A stretch of 64,000 nucleotides of DNA from Aristolochia californica (taxonomy: Eukaryota; Streptophyta; Magnoliopsida; Piperales; Aristolochiaceae): the NCBI GenBank assembly GCA_029961685.1, contig JARWKL010000001.1:60375314-60439313 (forward strand). The letters are read 5' to 3'. Each line of letters opens with the position of its first letter. Position 1 is the first letter of the stretch. Shown here one piece after another: positions 35,927 to 48,334 of the stretch. The notes under the pieces are model-generated. The model was not told where the DNA came from, did no database searches, and saw nothing but the letters and a program-made list of their open reading frames with translations. The position numbers and the translations under genes are program-made.

Positions 35927-38900
35927 CTACATTTCAACACTCTCCACCCACAATCTTTTTCTTACAATCAGCACTCTCTCACCCCGTAGAGAAAGAGCAT
36001 CTGCTTTTGGTTCCACGTCTGATGACCAGGAATCCCAATGCAACGCGGTTAAGAGCTTTTGGATGTAGTTTATGATGGAGGGTTGGTCTCTTATAATGAC
36101 AAAACCGAGTGGCCGAAGTATCCGGTCCATCTCGATGAGAAGATCTTCTTTACTACACCCACGTGAATTGATCTCAGAAAATACGTTCCAAGCATGAAGC
36201 AGATCATATGTGCGAGGATACGTTGAAAATGATTCACACCTGCATTAATGTGAGAAATTGTCAACGTAAGTGATCAAAGGACAATTTAAGTTTAATCATT
36301 AGTAATCCAAAATCATAGACGCAGAGAAATGCTTTGCAGAATATTAGACACAAGATTCTTGGGACCTTGTGATAATCAAACAGTAGCAAAACAATAAGGC
36401 AATATTCTTGTCTTTCTCTCATAGCCAATTCCACATTTGGACTTTGAAAGTGTAACAAAATACTGCTAATCTGGTCTTCATCTATGGTAATCACAAAACC
36501 TTGCAAAATGAAGGCCCAAGGGGAGGTCTGTTTTATGCAACCCATTGACTCTTTGTCTCACAAATGACAGAAAGCAAACAAGCTGCAAGAAGAAGTCTAT
36601 ACTCGAGCACTGAGTTTATGATAAAACTAGTTATAGAAAGAGCAGATTTTAAGAACTTGAGAGGCGAGAGAGCCAAAAGAATAAAAGATCAAGAGACACA
36701 GAAAATAAAAGATCAAGATACACGCCTGCCTTTAGATTTTCACAGCAAGGAAGCATTTTTAAACAATAGAAAGGAGAACTATCCAAGTTCAAGATCATCA
36801 TCTAGATGATTAGCAATTAACAGAAAATACAAACATTGTACATTTAACTCTGTCGCAGGTGCAATATCCAAAGCTCCTGAATGCAGTTAATATGCCCATT
36901 TGGAGGTACATAACAGGAACCAATTGGTCCCGTAAGTTCGCACATAAAAAATTTGTACACGGTACAACATACTGGAGTTTGCATCGTTAAAAATTACCTA
37001 CATAAAAATAATAATAAAATAAAATAAAGCATTTCTGTTAGAGTTTATGATCGAGTACACTATTCAGTTGCATTTTGTCACTTGTTGGTTAATAAACCAA
37101 CAAGAATAAAGATTTCACGACATAAAGGTTTCTGAGTTAACCAATACGTGCGGAAAAAGCTTTGTTTATAACATTGGGATTCTGCTCAAGTCAAACTTGA
37201 ATTCTAGAGCATAATTACACTTGATTTTTTTCATAATATAACACATTATATTCCTTTATCATAGTTATTCGTGCCTAGAAATTTAATCCAGTTATATCTA
37301 ACTCAGAAAGGTTTTTAGTGTGTCACAGAGAAGGTTCCTTCTAGTCCTATTAGGTTCATACTTTTTACGATATTGCAAAGATAATAGCCAAGGAAACTTA
37401 TGTTGCTAATTGTGCACTTTAATGATGATGGTGACAAATGGCTTAATTATTGTATCGGATCCATCCAGAACATATTAATGATCGCAACTTTGAACCCTAA
37501 ACCTGGACACCCGTCCAAAAAGCAGTACAAATGCTTAGTTTACACTATCTCAAAAAAAAAAAAAAAAAGTTCAGTTTACACGCTATTTATGTATCTTGAA
37601 TCAGATCTGTATTCAATGGCCTTTTACTTCTTCCAGAATCTTAGGTTTAAGTTTTCCTGAAGAATACAGCAGTTATGGTCACCTTAAATGACATCATTTA
37701 TTACACAAAAAAAGTCCACACATGACAGATATGACTGGGTACAGTTTGGAGGTGGTTTCAGTTTCCAACCATACTTGTCGAACACATGCAAAAAAAAAAC
37801 CAAATAAAAACATGATTGAGGACAGTAGAAGGCAATTTAAGTTTCCTATCATACTCATGAACATCTGCAAACAATCCAGTACAACCAACTGACTCATATC
37901 ATGACAGTCGCAAAATGGTACAAGAAAAAAGATATTAGATAAATCAGATGATTCAGCATATGAACTTAGATATTAGATTAAAGATCAAATAACTGACTTT
38001 CGCAGAAAGAATTAAATGAATGCAGGTTAACTCTAAATGAAAGTTCAGGAAGGCAGCTTAGAATGATCAAGAGAACGAGAAGAAAAAAAACACATGCATC
38101 AATAGAGAGAGCATCTAGGACAAGCAGGAAAAGTAGGCTGCAGAATCATGAAGTACCAGTCGTGGAGAGTCCCAATTAAGCCCCGATCGTATATGATCTT
38201 TAATCTGCTAGAACTGTTGAAAGGAATAACATTCATCACCCATACATCTTTATCTTTGAGCGAAGCAGCAAACCCTCCAAGGTTCGCATTCATATCCATT
38301 ATGTTTCTGAAAGAGTTCTTCTGCAATTCAGATTTCATCAGCTTCCAGTACTGAGCTACTCTCGAGTGCCAAGCTTCCTGTATTAAACCAATTTCTCAGC
38401 AAATATAAATAATAAATTCAAAAGAAAGTTAAGAACCACAGAAAAATCCACCAAGTAGTTTAAAGTGTATTTGTAGAAATAACCATGTCTTTCTGATATT
38501 CTTCAGGACTAATGCCAAGTTCCGCCAGCCGTGGTGGGGGCGCTGTAAGCCTTTGAGGCCATGGAAGTAGTCCACTACCTTTTGTCCGATGCATCTCTGC
38601 ACTCGAAAATGAAAACATGCATAGGAGTTAAGTAAACTGCGGGACACCAGTAGTTACAGCCAAATGATATTTCCAATGATAGCAATGAATATACTAGAGC
38701 TTAAGTAGCCATTCAGAAAACAACAACAAGTTTCGTGATTTGACAGTTAGGCCCAAGCTTAGGATACCAGATTTAGTATCTTTTAGGACTACTTGTCCTT
38801 GTTTTAGTGAATGATCTCTTTTCTCTCTTTGAACAAGCATTTTTTTGGGGGTAAAGGAGATGAAAAAATGGAATTAAAGTTGAAGGGCGTTTTCAATGAT

Positions 38901-41345
38901 AGCAGTGAATACACTACAGCTTAAGTAGCCATTCAGAAAACAACAACAAGTTTCATGATTTGAGAGAGAGACCCAAGCTTAGCATACCAGATTTAGTATC
39001 TTTTAAAGACCAGATGTTCTTGTTTTAGTGAATGATCTCTTTTCTCTCTTTGAATAAGCATTTTTTGTGGTAAAGGAAATGACAAAATGGAATTAAAGTT
39101 GAAGAGCATTGGTCTTTGACTTCCAAATTTGCACCATAATGTACATAGTGATCCAGTACATACTTCCATTTATAGAACAATGCGCCACAAATGCATTTCT
39201 GGACTGCTGTTCAGTAAAAGACTTTTACTATAATAAACTTAGATGCAATGTGCTCCTCTTTAGCAATGCATTTCTGACTAACACTGTTGAGTCCAAGTTT
39301 TCCGACCATTTGATGGGTTTTCCATTAAAAGATAAAATGCCAATTAGAAGATCTAACACTGCATTTATTATATAGGACAGCACACAATACATTATGACAT
39401 GATACTTGAAATACTGTTTTCTATTGGGTTAATTAGCATGCATCAAATGAAAGACAACATTAATGCTAGAGGATAAGCCTTGTATTATGCGTAAATCAAT
39501 CCTTTTTAAGTCTGACAAGTTGTACGTGCATTAGCTTTCAGCCTTGTAACAAAAATCCAGCTCTCTGCAATAAACCACTAACAGAGAAACTGGTTCTCTA
39601 AATTATTGAAATCCCACAATTGCCTACCTCATCATTCCATTTCAATATGCAGTCAGACACCACTTATTCGCTGTTTCAAATGCTGAAGTACTTACGTTTT
39701 GGGTAAGGTGTAATGCATGTTTTCATCGGTACATTCCAAGCAGCATCTGGGTCATCGCCCAGACTACACATGAGAGGCTTAGTATTGGGATCCCTCTTTG
39801 AGTAACAGCTATTACTAGTCGACTTCATCCAAATACAAGTCTGATCCCTCCTCGAAACAACTCTCCAGCACATCCTTGCAAGAAAGTCACTCAAATCACT
39901 CCAAATTTTTTTATTCTCTGGATCTTGTGCATAAACTTCTGGAGATGAGTAAACAAAATAGCCACCTGGCCTCAACAATCTATCCAATTCTAACAGAAGA
40001 ATACCATCTCTTTGGAGCCAATCTATCCTACATCTAGAACAATGAGCCAACTCAAATGACCGGCTCGGATATGGAAGCCTTTTTGTTCCCAACACACCTA
40101 GTGTCGAAGGGATTCCTCTCTCTAATGCAAATTGGATTTGGTTCTCATGAACATCATTCGGTGCGAGAGACATCGTTATAATGTTGACTGGAAGAAGGTA
40201 AGCACCAAAACTTGCAACACCACAGCCTACATCCAGAACGTTTCGGATGGCCCCACCGTTGCTGAGATTATCATCTGGAAACTTGAGCATCTAATTTAAC
40301 AATAGAACAAAAGACCTGTCAGCACCCAATATAACAGCAAATATATAAGACAAAAAAAACATTTTTTATTAAAATACTGAAATCTCATCAGCATGATAAA
40401 TCCTGACCTGAGTAGTTTTATATAGAAATGTCAGCACCCATAAGAGTCAATTGCCAACTCATTTGGAATTTTTTTTCGTAAGACTGCCAACTAAGAAACA
40501 GAAACTATAGTTCTCCTTAAGCTCGTATAAGCATCCATAAGGAAGCATACATGGTGTGGACATGACATACCTTGGCAAGTGCAATGATATACTTATCAGC
40601 TCCATTGTGGAAATGTGTTCCACCGCCTGGAAAATTAATTTTGTCCCCATTAACCACCATCCAGTTTTGATCCGACTTCTCAGAAGCAAGGTGTGTATGG
40701 GGAATGTTAGCTTTCCACACTTCATCCCTACTTGCAGGCCATCTAATCGGGATCTGAATTCGAAATTTGAGCGATTTTATTTCAAGAAACCGCAAGCATA
40801 GAGCATAAATGACAGACGGATTACTAACAACATGCAAATAAAAAAAAAAACAAACAACTCGCCTTATAGCCGATTGGCGGAGGAATAAGACAGTTGTACC
40901 GACGCTCCTGAGGCGGGCAATGACGCTCGTAATGCTCCATCAAGCTCAAATTCGGCTTCCACTTAAGCAGGTTAAACAAGTTTCTGTCCAAGCAAGGTAT
41001 CAACTCGGCGAATTTCTGGTCACAGACCTGAGAAATACAAAAGGAAACAATCATCTCCCATCAGTAACCATGAATCCAACAATTAAACAGGTCGAGAAAC
41101 GAACTGGGTATTACAAGTATCGTCCTCGGGACGTCGAAAACTCTGTCCTCTCCATCAGATTGGCTGGCATCTGTGAACCTGGTGAAGATGGGATCCGACC
41201 CATGAGCAGAGACGGTCTTGTCGTCGGAGAAAGGGGCAATAAAAGTGCCATAGTAGACGCAAATTAGAGCAAGAGCGACGATGAACACGAAGAGAAGAGA
41301 GGAGAAAAGTTTTTGGCTGAGCAAGGCCTCGCCTTTGAACTTCAT
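35927..41345 (-). CDS. PMT9: Probable Golgi methyltransferase, PMT9-like (DUF248 family, seven exons)
   Basis: Exons: 41345-41115, 41027-40863, 40753-40571, 40290-39696, 38596-38484, 38377-38157, 36239-35927; 606 aa. A short cytosolic tail and membrane anchor (LFVFIVALALICVYYGTF, about residues 18-35) make it a type II Golgi protein. The methyltransferase domain starts with VCDQKFAELIPCLDRN and MEHYERHCPP, then GGGTHFHNGADKYI. The SAM-binding motif is VLDVGCGVASFGAYLL (about 211-226), followed by MSLAPNDVHENQIQFALERG and AHCSRCRIDW. The second half has NIMDMNANLGGFAASL, VWVMNVIPF, WCESFSTYPRTYDLLHAW and IEMDRILRPLGFVIIRD. PMTs such as QUA2 and CGR-type enzymes are linked to pectin methylation; this member's substrate is not known. 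Intron 2 needs a GC donor (TATAAG|GCGAGT). The gene is divergent from coilin. Confidence 0.93.
38670..39109. repeat. Tandem duplication (~221-bp period) in PMT9 intron 4
   Basis: Copies at about 38670-38890 and 38891-39109 share AGCTTAAGTAGCCATTCAGA, CCAAGCTTAG, GATACCAGATTTAGTATC-type blocks, GAATGATCTCTTTTCTCTCT and GGAATTAAAGTTGAAG in order. Roughly 90 percent alike by eye. Intronic. Confidence 0.88.
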
Positions 41346-41977
41346 GGCTTGACCCCAGAGAGAAAGAGAAAGGAAGGAGGACAAAAAACTAGGGAGGGAG
41401 CAGAAGCAGGCGGAATTTGTAGGGTGCTGAGTGTCTGTTTCGAAGGTTGGACTCAGCCATGATGCAGACAAGGCAGTGACGAATGGCGATTGGCGATGCT
41501 GTCTCCTCCCTTCTGATACCTCTTCTCTCTCTACTCACTACTCCCTAGTCTCTACTACTCTACAGACTTTTCCGTAGTTTGTAATCTACTATACCTTTAT
41601 ACTTTTATTTTAACTTTTATTTCTTATGTAAAAATGAAAAATAAATCTACTTAATTTGTCAAAAAAATAATTTCCAATAAATAAAAAGGCCAAAATAAAA
41701 ATATCATAATACGATTTTTCTAAAAAAGTCATAATAATTTAACAAGGCAAGTATTTCAGTTGAGTACAAATTAGTAATTTCCACGAGGTTTAATACAAAT
41801 TTGTAATTTTTAGGAGGGTGAGTGCAATTTCACATACTTGGGGGCGTGAATGTAATTAAATCCAAACAATACGCCTTCACGAACAAAAAAGGGCTTAATA
41901 GTTAAAACCCCAGCAAACTCTCCCGTTCTTCCCCTGCATTCGAGCAGGTGAGGGTTTAGCGACTTCCGACAATCGAA
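41346..41977. promoter_or_regulatory. Divergent promoter region between PMT9 and coilin
   Basis: Only 632 bp separate the two start codons, which point away from each other, so this block must hold both leaders and probably a shared regulatory zone. The part next to PMT9 (41346-41570) is CT-rich on the plus strand and GA-rich in the PMT9 leader. The centre is AT-rich. A second short CT/GC patch precedes coilin. No clear TATA box for either gene. Confidence 0.55.
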
Positions 41978-44900
41978 ATGGGAGGTACGAAGCGGGTCCG
42001 TGTACGATTCGCCAATCAGAATCTTCTGAGCATCAACCAGAAAATCGAGGGTTTGAAACGATGCTGGTTTCTCTTCAATCCGGACGACCTCGAAACCATA
42101 TCCGCGCTTGCTTCTCATCTTGTTCACAAATTTGAACTCATTGACTCCTGTCCCAATGGCGTTATGCTCTCTGTAAGAAAGTAACGATTAAAACAATCCG
42201 TCGCTGTGTTTTAGTTATTGTTTGTCACACGCACCTTCTCTTTTGCAGATGGAAGGATTTGTTTTGCCACCATTCGAATCGACTTGTATTTTACAGGATA
42301 AGGATATCATTAGGTCAGTGACATGTTTTCTTCGAGAAATTTGAATGTTGTGTGAGATGCGGATCTTGAGTGCTCGATTTCTATGTTTGGGTTTCATGCA
42401 TTTACATGCAGTTTTAAGCATTTCAGGTCCAAGTTCTGTGTTGTCATTGTACTAAAAGTAACTTGAGAAGGTTATCGTCTCAGGGTGAAGAGGAAATGTG
42501 GAGTGGTGCCAGAAGTTTTTGTGGCAGGTGATCAAGAGAACCGCATTGGGGAGAATGAGGCTGTGGAAAAACAGCCAGCACTTCCTGAGACAGAGCTTCT
42601 GGCGATTAAGGAGTTCGAAGAAGAGAGCGAAGGCTATACGAGCGAGCATGCGGAAGCAAATAGAATGAGTGGCAATGTATCGGTGAAGAAAAAAAGAAAA
42701 CGTTCTGGACAACTTCGCGGGGCAAAGTATTATCTCTTACCTAGCGTGCTCAGTAGGATTGGTTTTGAAACGAACGTTCTGGTCTTCCTTGACACGCTTC
42801 ACACTACCTTTCTCTCTGAACCTTACACTTCACGACTTTCAGTGATTCATCTTGATTGTGAACTTCGTAATGAGATCTTTACATATGCGTTACATCCATG
42901 CAATTGTTTTACTTCTTAACAAATTCCTCTTCTCATTTTCTTGTTGTATGTTTTGTCCCCCTCCCTAACCGGTGAGTGTTGTTCATCTTTCCTTTCTGAT
43001 GAAAATTGAATTCTAGATATCTTTCATCAAAAAGAAATTTTTGTCGGCTAAAACATGCTAAAGTTAATCATTTAAAAAAATAAGTCGACTTAAAAACAAG
43101 GTCCCACTTTTGGTGGTTCTGATATTGACACTAGAATGTCTTGAAATTAGGCAGTCACGTGCATAAAAGTTATCACTTCCATTCAGTTTCATATTAGAGA
43201 AAGGATCCAGTTGATGTGTCCAGAGTGAGAAAAAAACAATTTTGGTAAAGGTACACCCGAGATTGCATAATGTGAAATTGAGTGCTTTGATGTTGATCCA
43301 GTAATGCTTGAGCTTACGAATACTGTGACAGATAGGAGGTCTTTACTTTCTGAAATCTTAAGCATACACTGCTTTACTATTTGGTACCTGCTGTGATTAT
43401 AATTTCTATTGTTGCCATGTTTCGTACTTCTCGTGCAAATTATAGACCCCCCTTTTTTTTCATTTGAAACTATTTTACTATGTGGTACTTTGAGAAACCA
43501 TTTATTTACGTACTTTGCCTTTAATTTCTGGAGATAATTTTAGAAGTAGACGGGGAGATGAATGCATTCACTTCTGTCCTCCATAACAGGAACAAAACTA
43601 GATCCACCAATCTTGAGAGGGATCTTACCTTTTCTGTTGAAAGTGTGGATGGAGTCCCTGTCGAGTACAATGAAAACTGTCATCAAAAGAAAAGGAGAAG
43701 GATCTCAAAGAAGACTCTTCAGGAAGATAATTCCTCTGATGTAAATATTGGATCAAAGGAAGAGGTGACCCCTGAAGTTGAAAAGAAGTAAGTTATATGT
43801 TGAAATTATGATATTGCATTTATAATTTTGAAGGATGCAGTCTAAGCTACTGCATCATTACCCATTTAAAAGTTTTATGGCGTCTTAAATGACATTGTTT
43901 GATATTGATTACTTGAGTTGTTGTTTGATCTATGTTTCACAACTATTCCAGCATTTGGGTTCCCACTCGGTTCCCTTTTAATCTATTTTGGAGAATATCT
44001 CAAGAATCATCTTTATTGGTGTGAATAACTCTGGAAGTAATAGGCTCATTACCTGAGGGGATGAATTGAATTTTTGGAAAGGGCTTCTTTGAATTGCCGA
44101 AGAAGATGAGCATATTCACAGATGCAAAAGAGTAAGGATGGCACATAGCACTGAAAACTGATGAAGGGGGTATAAAAGGTGTCATGAAGAAAGAAGAGGG
44201 CATAAAACACAAAACAAAGTGCCAATAAATTGAAATTTCAAAATGGTAGTTGCACGCTCAGGCTCCTCATTGAAAAGGGAAACCCTGATGCTAAGTTCAA
44301 GAGAAATTTTCATTATTTAAGAGTTTTGCTTCTGGTAATTCAGATTTTGGAGAAGCAAAATCAGCAGAAATGAAGGCTTGCAGCTTTAAATGCTTCTGCT
44401 AGTCTCGATCAAGTATGTATCATGTTCTTAAATGCATGTTGGTAGCATGTTTATGGTTCCAAATATACCTAAAGATGGATATTAAATTGTCGTTGGTTTC
44501 ATTAACAAAAATTATATGTCTTGATGAAAGCTAACTTGAAATATGCTAGTTGCAGGTAATGATTTTGGAGACTTATGTTAGGTGCATAAGTCCATTAATT
44601 CTGACTGTTGTGGCTATGCATTTGAATTGACCTGTAAAACCTTTTCTAGTTGAAAGAAACTTAATCTTTGCCTCTTCTCCCCAATTCTTTGTTCTCATTC
44701 AGGAACAAGCTGGGTTCTCCTCTGCAACAGTTGAAGCTTCTAGCTATTTGGTTTACAATGTGACTTCATAAATTGTCTTGAAAATTGCATTAATAATCAT
44801 TCCTTTCAATGATTTTTTTAGCTCAATCATTTGATCTAAGGCTCCTCAGCAGAAAATCCCAAATACATAAAATTTCTAAAGTTGGAATTGAGTTGACCTT

Positions 44901-47900
44901 TGCTGTTCTCTATGCTCAAACATCTTCTCTACATCACCTGAAGTCTTAATGCGAAACTTGCATATATCATCTCGGAGACTCTCTTGTATCTTTATTTTTT
45001 ATTTCACTGTATTGTAACGGAGCGATCATTTTGATTGGGTTGAGTTATGTGTGAGGGTTTCATGTCTATATCTATGGGGACCTTCCTTACTTTATTTCTT
45101 CTTTTCCCCATGGTTGTTTAATGATTTTTTTTTTTATACATTTTGTTGGAACATTGATACATTTCTCTTTTGCTAGGTCTGATGAACTTGAAGAAAATGG
45201 CCAACAGACTGAAAACTCTGCAGATGTTCATGATAAAAAGAAAAAGGTGCCCAACAAATCTCTTTAGTCATAGCTATCTGTTTACCAAGTTGTTATCCAG
45301 TTTTTTATATATTCTGGTATAAGTTTTCTTGCTACGTGGAGAGCTATTTTCTGTGAACATTTTTTGACACCTGCCTTCTCAAAAATCAACTCTTTAACAT
45401 TTTATTGGATAGTTAATTTCTACCTTTCTTTTTAATGTTTGTTTCTCTAAATGTGCAGAATTACCTTTGCGTTTAAGGTGTATGTGTCTTATCATTTTGA
45501 TTCATGAAGCTTTAGATGTTTTGCTTGTTTTATATTGTTTGATTTCTTGTATTTATGCTGGTAGTCACTGTACTTATTTCTTATTTATATCAGTTTCCTA
45601 GTAGAAGTGCTCGCCGTAAGAAAGCAAAAAGGATTTGGCTGCGTGAACAGGCTAAGACCCAAAAGAAAGAGGTATTTGCTTTTAGACATGTGCGGTTATT
45701 CAATTTTGTTTACTAATTTGTAATCCTACCTTTTCTGTCCACTATTTCACTATTGATTCTTGATTGATAGTAATCCTGATGTAAATTTAGCGACTTAACT
45801 TGCCATTTTTATTCATAGGTGGCCAAAAATTGTGTGCCAGTGAAAGATGCATGTGAAAAAGCACATGAAAATGACAAAAATGTTCAGAACACTGACAGGG
45901 AGGATGAAGTTGTTCCTGTTATTGTACGACCTGGACATATTCGTTTTGAGCCCCTAGGTAAATGTATAAAAAAAAAAAAAAGTCGGTTTCCTCTACCAAA
46001 AAAAGTAACATATATCTTTTGAATCAGTATACATTTTCTGCGATTAGATAGCTGCTTCTGTAAATCTTGTTCTTGGTGACCTATCTCTATACCTCAAATG
46101 TTGCATGACACTCCCTCCTTTCTTCCAAGTCAAGGTTCTTATAACAAGACACATGCATGTACATTTTAAAGTCTGAAATTTATATATATGGTCTAACATA
46201 CAGTGCTTGGATTTATGGTGCAGACGATAGTGATCCGGAGTTACAAAATTCAGTGGTATGTTCCATTTTCTTATCATCATTGTTACACTATGTGAATTCC
46301 CAATACTATTTCTTCAAGGTTTCTAAGACATTCACCTACATAACCATGAAAGAGTGCCTGACTTGGAAATCTTACTGTAATATGAAATTGGTGCATAAAA
46401 GTTTGTTGACAGCAGTGCACCAAATTGATCAGTCACTCAAAAAAAGCATGGAATTTCATGAGGGCAGTCAGAGAGAGACATTGTGCAATAACTGATTTGT
46501 AGTGTGGAGAGCATCAAAATTAAGAGAGCAGAAGAGTTTGTTGACCTAAGCACATCAACTTGGTCAGTTACCCAAAAAAAAGCACACCAACTTGATGAGG
46601 ACGGTTAACGATAGACCTTCTGCAATAACCTATCATTAGTTCCAGACTGTTAGAATTAAGAGCATACAATGATAGTTTTTACTAGAAGAACTTTGAGTTC
46701 TGTTGGTGGTGGTCCTTTTTCGTGTTTTTTGTTTGTTTTCTTTTAGTGAAAGAAATTCAGCTCTTTTTTTGTCAAAGTTGTCTCTGTATCTCATTGATTC
46801 TCTCTCAGGAATAGTTTTCATGGAGTCGAGAAGCCACTCGAATGTACTGAAATCTTGGATTTGATTCCAGGAAATTTTCCAATGGAGAGGGACAACCAGT
46901 AAGAAGAAGGGACAGAAATGGGGTCAAGAGAAAACATCATTTCAAACAAGGGACTCCATTGAGGGTACTGATGTGAAATTTGGTGTGGAAGATGGTGAAT
47001 CAGTAGATGATCCCACTGATTTTGAGAAGCTTTCTCCCTCAACTAGCTCTCCAAAGGTCTGATTACGTACTTTTTGCGGTCTGATGCCTGTAACTTGGTC
47101 TTCAACCAAAAAAAAAAAAAAGGCCTGCCTGTGAGAACTTACTGAAATCTTGGATTTGATTCCAGGAAATTTTCCAATGGAGAGGGACTACCAGTAAGAA
47201 GGAACAGAAATGGGGTCAAGAGAAAACATCATTTCAAACAAGGGACTCCATTGAGGGTACTGATGTGAAATTTGGTGTGGATGATGGTGAATCAGCAGAT
47301 GATCCCACTGATTTTGATAAGCTTTCTCCCTTGACTAGCTCTCCAAAGGTCTGCTTACATACTTTTTGCTGTCTAATGCCTGTAATTTGGTCTTCAACAA
47401 AAAAAAAAGGCCTGTTACTTGTATGCGTTTTTGGTTTTCTGTCACTTGTAGTTGACAAATAACTAACCAGTATTTTCTTCCAGGAAGGTGACATTGTTGC
47501 ATATCGTTTGGTTGAACTCTCTTCATCCTGGTGCCCCGAGCTTTCTTCTTTTCGAGTATGATTCTGTGCTTTGCAGACTAAGCCTGTGAGACATAGTACA
47601 CCATTCAACAATTTTTTTCTTCAGTGTAGGTTGGGAAAATATCATCCTATGACCCAGTTTCCAAAAGGATTACACTGCTACCTGTTCCAGAGTACCCAAT
47701 TTCATCCAAAGATGAGGAGGACGTAGCTGTTGATGAACCCTCACTTTATAATGAAGATGGGTCAGTAGAGGTACTTGCTATGTTCTATCTGATATATTCT
47801 TTTTCGGCATTGTTTATGCAGCTTATTCAGCTTTTTGTGAAATATTTTTTAGTTTGACAAAAAATTTGAAACTCTACTGTGATGTAGGTTGATTTTGCAT

Positions 47901-48334
47901 CACTAGTCGATGTCCGCATCTTCAACAGTGAAAAACCTGATCCGGGGGTCGATAATACTCGTCAAAACAATGGAACTCCGATGATTCATGACACCAATAT
48001 GGCCCCTGTGTCCATTAAAGGTGAAAACAACTGTTAATTTAGATGCTACAAAGAAAATGAATTAACTGCAATAGGTTTTGTGTAAGGTCAAGCATTTCCA
48101 TCAAAATATGTCTTACATAGCATGTTTTATGCTATATCCTCAGAAAATGGAGAGCAGCTAGATGCTTGGGACGAGATCTCGAAGGCTTTAAGTGATAAAA
48201 AGTCACAGCTATCGCAGAAGGATGGTTGGAACAAAAAGAAGCCTGCTTACACATCTTGGTCTTATAGGGCCTTGAGAGGTAGTGCACTTGGCCCTACCAT
48301 TGCAATGTTGAGAGCTCAAAATAACCAGAGTTGA
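41978..48334 (+). CDS. COILIN: Coilin, Cajal body scaffold protein (14 exons, one tandemly duplicated)
   Basis: Exons: 41978-42172, 42249-42313, 42484-42752 (end uncertain), 43544-43787, 45177-45246, 45594-45671, 45819-45957, 46224-46255, 46871-47056, 47166-47348, 47484-47555, 47630-47770, 47888-48020, 48144-48334; 665 aa (608 in Arabidopsis, recalled). The N-terminal ubiquitin-like oligomerisation domain is seen (RVRVRFANQNLLSINQKIEG, then MEGFVLPPFESTCILQDKD). A charged linker with nuclear-signal-like KKKRKR follows. VRPGHIRFEPL precedes the C-terminal tudor-like domain (EGDIVAYRLVEL, VGKISSYDPVSKRITLLPVP, VDFASLVDVRIF; about residues 488-600). Coilin organises Cajal bodies, where snRNPs and snoRNPs mature. 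Exons 9 and 10 are near-identical copies. Exon 3 could end at 42752 (TCA|GTAGG) or a little later, since only a phase-1 donor joins exon 4. Confidence 0.9.
46404..46664. repeat. Diverged tandem duplication (~130 bp) in coilin intron 8
   Basis: Two related blocks (about 46404-46534 and 46537-46664) share TTGTTGAC, TCAGTNAC, CAAAAAAAGCA, a GAGGNCAGTNA motif, TGCAATAAC and TTAAGAG in order. Older than the exon duplication just downstream. Confidence 0.65.
46846..47415. repeat. 295-bp tandem duplication carrying coilin exons 9 and 10
   Basis: Copy one (46846 to about 47126) and copy two (47141 to about 47415) begin with the same ACTGAAATCTTGGATTTGAT and include acceptor, whole exon, donor and the next 70 bp of intron. 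They end in A-rich runs followed by AGGCCTG. Exon copies are 186 and 183 bp, both phase 0, and differ by one deleted codon and about five residues. By eye they are over 90 percent identical. Confidence 0.95.
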
